Assembly: GCF_008692035.1 (NCBI RefSeq) | Contig: NZ_VTFG01000002.1 | Span: forward strand, 1,984,001 to 2,048,000 | DNA from: Pseudomonas marginalis | GTDB taxonomy: Bacteria > Pseudomonadota > Gammaproteobacteria > Pseudomonadales > Pseudomonadaceae | Direction of reading: 5' to 3' | Length of the DNA: 64,000 nucleotides | Part shown: piece by piece, positions 43,056 through 48,820 of the stretch | Layout: each line of letters starts with the position of its first letter | Position numbering within the stretch: position 1 is the stretch's first letter | Made by a program: the position numbers and the translations under genes | Notes under the pieces: generated by a model | What the model saw: the letters and a program-made list of their open reading frames with translations, nothing else | What the model was told of the DNA's origin: nothing | Databases searched by the model: none

Positions 43056-43699
43056 AAGGCAAATTTATTGTATTCGAAGGTATTGATGGGTCGGGGACTT
43101 CGACTCAATCACAATTACTATATAAATATTTTTCTGGAAAAGAGAAAAAGCCTCATCTGACTTGCGAACCGTCAAACGGGCCAATTGGGGATTTGATTAG
43201 ACAGATTTTCAAAGGCCGCGTAAGCATGCCTAAGGGTCAGAACCCTTTGGTACCGACAGCCGATCTTTTTGATGAGCAGATGGCATATCTATTCGCCGCC
43301 GATCGGCACGACCACCTTTTCAATTCTGTCGATGGCGTTATCAGCCTGGTGAATAAAGGCTACATTGTAATTTCCACAAGGTATTTCTTTTCATCTTACG
43401 CCTACCATTGCACAACTGAAAGCGACGCGCATTTTGTAAAAACACTCAACGACAGATTCCCCAACCCTGACTTGGTTATTTATCTGGACAACCCAGCCGC
43501 CGTATCGGTTTCAAGGATAGATGAGAGAGTATTCAAAGATGAATACGAGAATAGCGGAAAACTCATTAAGGCCAAAGAGAATTACGATTCATTCTTCAAA
43601 AGCTACCAGGGTGATCTGCTTATTTTAAACGCAACCGATAAAGTCGAAAGTATTCACAGAAAAATTGTCGAGCACGTGGAGAGAACAATTGATAATTGA
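43052..43699 (+). CDS. Thymidylate-kinase-like protein with altered active site
   Basis: 215 residues with a GTG start overlapping the previous stop. The TMK fold is clear: FEGIDGSGTSTQ at 8-19, FAADRHDH in the middle, STRYFFSSYAYH and PDLVIYLD. In ordinary TMK the P-loop reads G-x-G-K-[ST]; here Lys is Thr. The usual Asp of the DR[YH] motif is also replaced (STRYFF). A GSGT-type P-loop does occur in some TMK-like families, so it may still be active, but phosphate handling is expected to differ. It would phosphorylate dTMP or a related nucleoside monophosphate. It is in the middle of an overlapping operon with the thymidylate-synthase-like genes. Confidence 0.86.
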   Translation: MKGKFIVFEGIDGSGTSTQSQLLYKYFSGKEKKPHLTCEPSNGPIGDLIRQIFKGRVSMPKGQNPLVPTADLFDEQMAYLFAADRHDHLFNSVDGVISLVNKGYIVISTRYFFSSYAYHCTTESDAHFVKTLNDRFPNPDLVIYLDNPAAVSVSRIDERVFKDEYENSGKLIKAKENYDSFFKSYQGDLLILNATDKVESIHRKIVEHVERTIDN

Positions 43700-44570
43700 A
43701 GCAACCCAAGTAGCTTCACTAGAAGACATTGCCCGAAATGCAGAGCAGGAAGTGAGCGAGAACTTTTCGCTTAACTATGTATCTTCACACATTATCAGCA
43801 TGGCAGACCTCAAGAACAAGCCACTCGCCGACGTTACTGAAGAGGCAACTCGCTGGGCTGCTCGCGAAAAACCTGTTGAGCTACAGATCAATCATGGGGA
43901 GCACATTAAAGACGGACTCGACCATATAATTCACGAACTTAAACACAAGAACACCAGCAACAGGGCTCTATTTTCATTAATTGCACAAGAACACATTTCA
44001 GGTACCGGCGATAGGCCTATACCTTCATTTATGATAATGCAGTGTAACATTCACGAAAACACTCTCTACTGCACCTCTTACTTTAGAGCCCTTGAAGTAT
44101 CCAAGTTCTTTAGAATTAATCTAGAAGAACTACGCCTAAAAATATGCGAAATTCACAAAGCCATTAGAACCTTTGAAAGAGTCAATATTACAGTATTTGC
44201 ATTTAGAGCATACATAAACCGAACTATTAACACACTAACTGTGCCAGAGATCGATAGAGTCCACCCGATTGATCTCTACACTACTTTACTCGAAAACAAG
44301 AGCAAAGTAGCCGACATGCTAAGGGAAAAAAGCTTGCCGTCGACGGTCATCGAAACCGCATCGATCCGAAACTTAATTATCTGTATTAATAAAGACCCCT
44401 TTAAGTCTGTCAATAAGAGAGCAATGACTCTTGACGCTGAAAAGGCTATCCACATTGCAGACGAGCTCTCAAAATTGAGGGAGCGCGATTCACACCACCC
44501 TGACATTGAAAATCTAAATAAAGAGTTTCAAAGCAAGTTAAATAGTATTGCAGAGGAGCTTGAAAGATGA
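43689..44570 (+). CDS. Thymidylate-synthase-fold paralog with Ser at the catalytic Cys position
   Basis: 293 residues if started at the TTG at 43689, which follows GTGGAGA and overlaps the previous stop by 11 bases; another TTG lies at 43665. No family was recognised at first sight. Aligned by eye with the authentic thymidylate synthase at 44911, the pattern SNRALFSLI (90-98) matches SRRAVITLY, IPSF (111-114) matches IPCN, and YFRALEVSKFFRINLEEL (131-148) matches NRSNDVFLGIPYNAFVF. So the core TS motif order is kept, but the nucleophile position is Ser113. It is probably a TS-fold protein lacking normal catalysis, perhaps a regulatory or partner subunit. The alignment is my reading and not a database match. 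Its stop overlaps the next start (ATGA). Confidence 0.7.
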   Translation: MIIEATQVASLEDIARNAEQEVSENFSLNYVSSHIISMADLKNKPLADVTEEATRWAAREKPVELQINHGEHIKDGLDHIIHELKHKNTSNRALFSLIAQEHISGTGDRPIPSFMIMQCNIHENTLYCTSYFRALEVSKFFRINLEELRLKICEIHKAIRTFERVNITVFAFRAYINRTINTLTVPEIDRVHPIDLYTTLLENKSKVADMLREKSLPSTVIETASIRNLIICINKDPFKSVNKRAMTLDAEKAIHIADELSKLRERDSHHPDIENLNKEFQSKLNSIAEELER

Positions 44571-44911
44571 GCAAATCACTTGCGGAACTGAAGGAAATTC
44601 AAAAAAAATTTGACTTGGGACACGAAGGAGCAAAGCAACCATTTTATATTGAGATCACTGAAAATAATATCTCAGACCTTGAACACCTGGCAGTGTGCCT
44701 AGCGGGAGAAGTCGGTGAGTTTTGCAATGCCTTGAAGAAAGTCACCCGTGGTGATTTTGGCTGGAATCAAGCAAAGTTGGAATTGAGCGAAGAGCTGGCA
44801 GATGTATTCATTTACCTAATAAAAATCTCTAACCAAGCTGACATTGACATTGAAAATGCCGTATTGAATAAGATTGAAAAAAACAAACTTCGCTTCAGGA
44901 CCTCCTCATAA
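44567..44911 (+). CDS. MazG-like nucleotide pyrophosphohydrolase
   Basis: 114 residues, all-alpha NTP-PPase superfamily. The metal-binding motif is intact: E48 and E51 in AGEVGEF, and E76 and D79 in SEELADVFIYLIK. Such proteins convert NTPs or dNTPs to monophosphates plus pyrophosphate; the small dUTPase/MazG forms act on dUTP or dCTP. In this setting production of dUMP for the thymidylate synthase next door is the simplest hypothesis. The start overlaps the previous stop by four bases, and the stop overlaps the next start by one (TAATG). Confidence 0.9.
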   Translation: MSKSLAELKEIQKKFDLGHEGAKQPFYIEITENNISDLEHLAVCLAGEVGEFCNALKKVTRGDFGWNQAKLELSEELADVFIYLIKISNQADIDIENAVLNKIEKNKLRFRTSS

Positions 44912-45843
44912 TGCACGTATTCTCCGGAGAGAGCATTAACAGCGTCTACCTATCCGCACTAAAGTCTTTTAGCGCAAACAAACGACAGGTATCCGACTCA
45001 AGAGTGGGCCAAGTGTTTGATTTAGGGCCTGCATATTTTGAATTCACAAACCCTAGAGATCAATTCCTGACATTAAGGAATAGAAACTATAACCCTTACT
45101 TCGCCATAATAGAGGCAGCATGGATACTCAATGGAGACAACAATCTTGACGGACTAAATAAAATCATCCAAGGTTACAATAAGTATTCAGACGACGGTCA
45201 TTCATTAAACGGTGCATATGGCTATAGAATAAGAAAGTATTTCGGGAGGGATCAGATGGATTCAGTCATTAGACTGCTGTCCACCGAACAAAACTCGAGA
45301 CGGGCCGTAATTACGCTGTACAGCCCAGACGACCTTGAAAACAATACATCCCGTGACATTCCGTGCAACATTTCAATTTGCTTTAAAATCCGTAACAAGC
45401 ACCTCGACATGACAGTTATGAACCGCTCTAACGACGTGTTTTTAGGAATCCCTTATAATGCCTTTGTTTTCAACATAATACAACGCTATATCGCTAGGGA
45501 GTTAGGCTTGCCTTTAGGAGTCCAGCGACACTTCACTGACTCACTGCACTTATATAAGCGAGACTTCGTGCGTGTAGATGAGATCTTACAAACCAACTCC
45601 CAAGATGAAATAGATTCCTGGAGGAAAGCTCCTACCGCCGATTACATTTTTGAAAGCATAATTGAAGAATCCCAAAAAATATCAACCCATAATATAGATC
45701 AATTAGAATCAGATGCCATCAGAAACATTTTGAGCAATTATTGGAACCTTAAGAACGGCGGCTCAAAACTTGATTTTATTGATAAATTACCTTATGATAA
45801 TTTCGGAATAAGCAGTAAACTTTGGGCCGAATCCAAAAAGTAA
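44911..45843 (+). CDS. Thymidylate-synthase-family protein (ThyA-like), atypical
   Basis: 310 residues. Counterparts of E. coli TS residues are visible: E68 (E58), GAYG at 101-104 (Y94), R130-R131 (R126/R127), C152 in DIPCN (C146), R172-S173-D175 (R166, S167, D169), N183 (N177) and H213/Y215 (H207/Y209). Asn183 is the residue that selects uracil over cytosine, so dUMP is the likely substrate. But His147 is Asn153, Gln165 is Asn171, the conserved Trp pair is missing, and the C-terminus lacks the usual hydrophobic closing tail. It could be a methylase, a hydroxymethylase or another C5-modifying enzyme. It follows mazG by TAATG coupling. Confidence 0.9.
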   Translation: MHVFSGESINSVYLSALKSFSANKRQVSDSRVGQVFDLGPAYFEFTNPRDQFLTLRNRNYNPYFAIIEAAWILNGDNNLDGLNKIIQGYNKYSDDGHSLNGAYGYRIRKYFGRDQMDSVIRLLSTEQNSRRAVITLYSPDDLENNTSRDIPCNISICFKIRNKHLDMTVMNRSNDVFLGIPYNAFVFNIIQRYIARELGLPLGVQRHFTDSLHLYKRDFVRVDEILQTNSQDEIDSWRKAPTADYIFESIIEESQKISTHNIDQLESDAIRNILSNYWNLKNGGSKLDFIDKLPYDNFGISSKLWAESKK

Positions 45844-45865
45844 CTATATATCAGGATACGACGTT

Positions 45866-46210
45866 ATGTTTCCAAACATTTTAAGCGATGAACCGAGCGT
45901 AGCCGCCAAATCAATAAGGTTCATCGCTATGAGCAATCTAGACAAAGAAATAGAATTAAAAAATATAATTCTTAGCTCTAAGCATATAGACAGATATCCT
46001 TTCTCCGTTTTAAGCGGGGAAGAGTTTATGTGTTACGTAATTGCCTGCTTAACTTGGACAAAAATTGACATCGGTCTCGTAAACGCCCCTCAATTTAAGA
46101 GCCGCTTGAACCAAAATATAAAATCAGTACTGGAGCTCCTTTCCTTGAAAGATCAAAGCATTGTAGTTCTTTCTTCACTAGAAGAAGAACTCTGCACAAT
46201 CATCAAGTAA
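45866..46210 (+). CDS. Small protein of unknown function, last cargo gene
   Basis: 114 residues, starting 22 bases after the synthase stop with AGGATACG upstream. It is helix-rich, with no signal peptide or clear membrane span; a cysteine pair occurs in MCYVIACL. I recognise no family. Position and direction make it part of the operon, and composition matches the other cargo genes. It might be a regulator, an antitoxin-like or partner protein; nothing in the sequence decides this. Confidence 0.7.
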   Translation: MFPNILSDEPSVAAKSIRFIAMSNLDKEIELKNIILSSKHIDRYPFSVLSGEEFMCYVIACLTWTKIDIGLVNAPQFKSRLNQNIKSVLELLSLKDQSIVVLSSLEEELCTIIK

Positions 46211-46469
46211 TTTTTATCCCAGCATCAGGCCTGCGAGTAATTTATTTCTGCTCGCTTGGAAAGACCGCCAATAGAAACCCCTATACCTTTTCTTGCAAAA
46301 GCATGACTTTTTATTATTACATTTTTAATATACTGCACTGCTACCACTTAATCCTAATCCGCAGGATTCATACTGGCAATAAAATCATGGCGGGTTAAAG
46401 GGTATTTTTTGAGATAGCCCCTTAAAAATCCATATGAATCCTTATAAAAAACAAGCCAATATGATGCTA

Positions 46470-46496
46470 TTCGACTCCTGGTGCCGCACCATACAA
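46470..46496 (+). repeat. attR, imperfect copy of the tRNA-Thr 3' end
   Basis: It begins TTCGACTCCTGG and ends ATACAA, as attL does, but lacks one G in the GCCGGCACC segment. This copy is not part of a tRNA. It marks the right end of the island. Confidence 0.9.
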
Positions 46497-46497
46497 A

Positions 46498-46530
46498 ACA
46501 AAGCCCTCACAGAAATGTGAGGGCTTTGTT
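46498..46530 (+). terminator. Native tRNA-Thr terminator, now displaced
   Basis: ACAAAGCCCTCAC and GTGAGGGCTTTGT form 13-base arms with a 6-base loop, followed by TGTTTCT. It directly follows attR, where the original tRNA downstream region would resume. Confidence 0.75.
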
Positions 46531-46637
46531 GTTTCTGGGTTAATACAACCCAGTCGCTCGCCTGTAAATCCTTCCCCAAACCGACAAACCGCTATTGGTG
46601 GCCGACTACCAGCCGAAGCATAACGTCCGCATACCAT

Positions 46638-46652
46638 GTACACAGTGCATAC
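46638..46652. promoter_or_regulatory. Imperfect palindrome before the decayed antitoxin
   Basis: GTACACAGTGCATAC is a 15-base imperfect palindrome located 24-38 bases before the ATG of the antitoxin pseudogene. Ribbon-helix-helix antitoxins bind such sites to repress themselves. Confidence 0.35.
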
Positions 46653-46675
46653 AGAACACGTGTGGAACAACGTTA

Positions 46676-46895
46676 ATGGCAGCCTCTCCCGTTCTATCTT
46701 TCTGAGTAAAGCCCGAACTTTTCAGCGAGTTGGATCAACTGGCGCGGGCGACCGACCGAGATCGTCAATACCACCCTGCAGCGGGCTTTGAGCCGCTACG
46801 TGACCGCTGAGTGCTGGCATTTAAAGCCGTGCAGAAAGACATTGCAGATACTGATGCCGGCAACGCCACTGATTGGGAATTGAGGGAGGCAGCCG
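46676..46895 (+). pseudogene. Decayed ribbon-helix-helix (CopG/ParD-like) antitoxin
   Basis: Reading from ATG 46676 gives MAASPVLSF, then an in-frame TGA, then VKPELFSELDQLARATDRDRQYH. After this an extra C near 46780 shifts the frame; the next frame gives LQRALSRYVTAECWHL. A deleted base near 46822 shifts it again, and KAVQKDIADTDAGNATDWELRE follows. Joined, these match a typical RHH antitoxin N-terminus and its C-terminal helix. With one stop and two frameshifts it is not functional. Confidence 0.6.
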
Positions 46896-46944
46896 TCTTC
46901 CACATTCTCAACAGCCTGGGAATGCTGGAGCGTTCCCTCATGCA

Positions 46945-47040
46945 GGGAAAGCGTCTCCAGTACTCGATTGCCGGGAGCTGGTTATCACTGCGTATCCGTA
47001 TCGAGCGACCTCTAGTTTGCAAGGTGACCGCGAAGCGCAC
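46945..47040 (+). pseudogene. Possible remnant of a RelE/ParE toxin
   Basis: In the frame that includes 46975-47004 the segment RELVITAYPYR resembles the core strands of RelE/ParE toxins (RELVI-x-x-x-PY). It is located where the toxin of the antitoxin above would be. Only fragments remain, so it is tentative. Confidence 0.35.
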
Positions 47041-47043
47041 CAC

Positions 47044-47080
47044 AGCACCAAGCCCCGTAACTCGGGGCTTGGTGCTATTT
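47044..47080 (+). terminator. Hairpin after the decayed toxin-antitoxin locus
   Basis: AGCACCAAGCCCCG (47044-47057) and CGGGGCTTGGTGCT (47063-47076) form perfect 14-base arms with a 5-base loop, then ATTT follows. Confidence 0.75.
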
Positions 47081-47219
47081 GGCGTTTGAATGAATATCGG
47101 CAACTGCAAGAAAACAAACCCGGCCAGGGTAATTAAAAGGCCGTCAGGAATATGGACGGAGAATTCCACCCCATCAAACAGGTGTAAACACTGTACAACC
47201 ATGCGCCCGATCAATACGA

Positions 47220-47234
47220 TGAGAAGCATTATCA
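47220..47234. promoter_or_regulatory. Fur box upstream of the FecI-like sigma gene
   Basis: TGAGAAGCATTATCA matches the Fur palindrome TGATAATNATTATCA at 12 of 14 fixed positions. It lies 22-36 bases before the sigma-factor start. Confidence 0.8.
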
Positions 47235-47255
47235 TTCACGCAGTGCGAGCCTCAC

Positions 47256-47762
47256 ATGCAGGATGCCAGCCCAACATCGTCCGTCGAACAGTTGTACGAG
47301 AATCATCACGGCTGGCTGCAGGGCTGGCTGAACCGGCGGTTGGGGCACAGTGCCGACGCCGAGGATCTGGCCCACGACACGTTCATCCGTGTGCTGCGCG
47401 CCCCCCAGCAGGTGTGCGAGTTGCGCCAGCCCATGGCGTTTCTCGCGGCGATTGCCAATGGACTGCTGGTCAATCGCTGGCGCCGCCAGGAGATCGAGCG
47501 GGCTTATCTTGAAGCGTTGGCTGCTCGGCCCGAAGGGGGGGAATCGTCACCCGAGGACCGGTATCTGGTGATCGAAACCTTGTTGCAACTCGACTCGCTG
47601 TTGATTGGCCTCTCTGAGCGCATACGGCAGATTTTCTTCATGTCTCAGCTCGACGGCCTGACGTATCCGCAGATCGCTGCGCAGTTGGGTTTGACTGTGG
47701 CTCAAGTGCAACGGGCCATGGGCAAGGCATTCAGTGTGTGCTATGCGAGCCGTTTCGAATGA
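47256..47762 (+). CDS. FecI-like ECF sigma factor
   Basis: 168 residues, the usual size. Region 2 is seen in VEQLYENHHGWLQGWLNRRLGHSADAEDLAHDTFIRVLRAP, and region 4 in LPQLD-type residues followed by LTYPQIAAQLGLTVAQVQRAMGKAFSVCY. Such sigma factors transcribe one TonB-receptor gene when the receptor signals that its siderophore is bound. The stop overlaps the FecR-type gene by four bases, and the TonB receptor with a signalling domain follows. A Fur box in front implies expression under iron shortage. Confidence 0.95.
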   Translation: MQDASPTSSVEQLYENHHGWLQGWLNRRLGHSADAEDLAHDTFIRVLRAPQQVCELRQPMAFLAAIANGLLVNRWRRQEIERAYLEALAARPEGGESSPEDRYLVIETLLQLDSLLIGLSERIRQIFFMSQLDGLTYPQIAAQLGLTVAQVQRAMGKAFSVCYASRFE

Positions 47763-48721
47763 GGGCCGAGATTAATCCGCAGGTGCGCGATATCGCCATT
47801 GATTGGCTGGTCAGGACGCAGTCCGGGCTTATGAGTGCGCCTGATCTGGAAGCATTGCAGTGTTGGCGCGAGGCGAGCGATGAGCATGAACAGGCCTGGC
47901 AACGTGTCGCCAGCTTGCCGCTGTTGCAGCAGCCCGGAGCGAATCTTTTGCGCGACGCCACCGCGCGCAGGGCACTGGCGTCGGCTGGGCCGGACATGCA
48001 GAAACGTCGGCAGTTGCTCAAGCGCCTGTTGGTCCTTGGTGCGGTTGGCACAGTTGCCTGGCAAGGCGCGGGTTCCACGCCAGTGCGCGCCGCGCTGGCG
48101 AACCACCGCACAGGAACAGGCGAGCGTCGCCAGTGGACCCTGGTGGATGGCAGCTCGCTATGGCTGAACACGGCCAGTGCGGTGAACCTGGATTTTAATG
48201 ACCAGGTGCGGCGCATCCAGATGATAGAGGGCGAGCTGGCCTTGAATGTGCGAACAGAATCGCGCCCGCTGCAGTTGATCACGCCGGACGCGATCCTGCA
48301 GAGCCGCGATGCGCAGTTGCAAGTGCGCCATGACCGGCAGGGCACGCAGGTCACCGTCATGGGCGGCCAGGTGCAGGTGCACTCACGCGGCCAGCCAACG
48401 TCCTCTTCACTTGAGGCCGGATGGCAGGCACGGGTGGACCGCCTGGGTATCGGCGTACCGAGCCGCCCCGACCTGCTGGTCGCCCAGGCCTGGCTGCGCG
48501 GGATTCTGCCGGCGGATCGCCTGCGCCTGGATGCCTTGGTGGCGGAACTCTCGCGTTATCGTCCCGGTGTTTTACGTTGTCACGAGCAGGTCTCAGGGTT
48601 ACGCCTCACAGGCAGCTTTTCGCTGGATGACACCGACGCAGCCTTGACCCTGGTAGCGCGCACGCTGCCGGTGCGTATCGAGCGCATGACGCGGTATTGG
48701 GTCTCGATCGTGCCGGCCTGA
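47759..48721 (+). CDS. FecR-family anti-sigma factor
   Basis: 320 residues from the ATG at 47759, in ATGA overlap with the sigma gene. It has an N-terminal DUF4880 cytoplasmic domain (NPQVRDIAIDWLVRTQSGLMSAPDLEALQCWREAS), a single membrane segment near residues 90-105 (LLVLGAVGTVAWQGAG) and the periplasmic FecR domain (RRQWTLVDGSSLWLNTASAVNLDF). It holds the sigma factor in check and relays the receptor signal. Confidence 0.94.
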   Translation: MRAEINPQVRDIAIDWLVRTQSGLMSAPDLEALQCWREASDEHEQAWQRVASLPLLQQPGANLLRDATARRALASAGPDMQKRRQLLKRLLVLGAVGTVAWQGAGSTPVRAALANHRTGTGERRQWTLVDGSSLWLNTASAVNLDFNDQVRRIQMIEGELALNVRTESRPLQLITPDAILQSRDAQLQVRHDRQGTQVTVMGGQVQVHSRGQPTSSSLEAGWQARVDRLGIGVPSRPDLLVAQAWLRGILPADRLRLDALVAELSRYRPGVLRCHEQVSGLRLTGSFSLDDTDAALTLVARTLPVRIERMTRYWVSIVPA

Positions 48722-48820
48722 AATATTTTTTTCCGCTGCACGATAGTTTTTTCGTACTCGCTTGGCCTATAGGGATCACCCACCCGCCAGAGGTGGGTCT
48801 TGACCCCTTAGGAGCCCCGT

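Larger units (their letters stand above)
46211..46675. other. Non-coding end of the island and native tRNA-Thr downstream region
   Basis: No gene is seen. The left part (to 46469) is AT-rich island sequence; attR is at 46470-46496 and the native tRNA terminator at 46498-46530. The part after that leads into the decayed toxin-antitoxin locus and includes its likely operator. Confidence 0.6.

Noticed and set aside
46765..47235. Minus-strand open frame of 156 codons
   Set aside because: It lies across the decayed antitoxin and the terminator hairpin, with no motif or ribosome site; the plus-strand reading as a degraded locus explains the region better.
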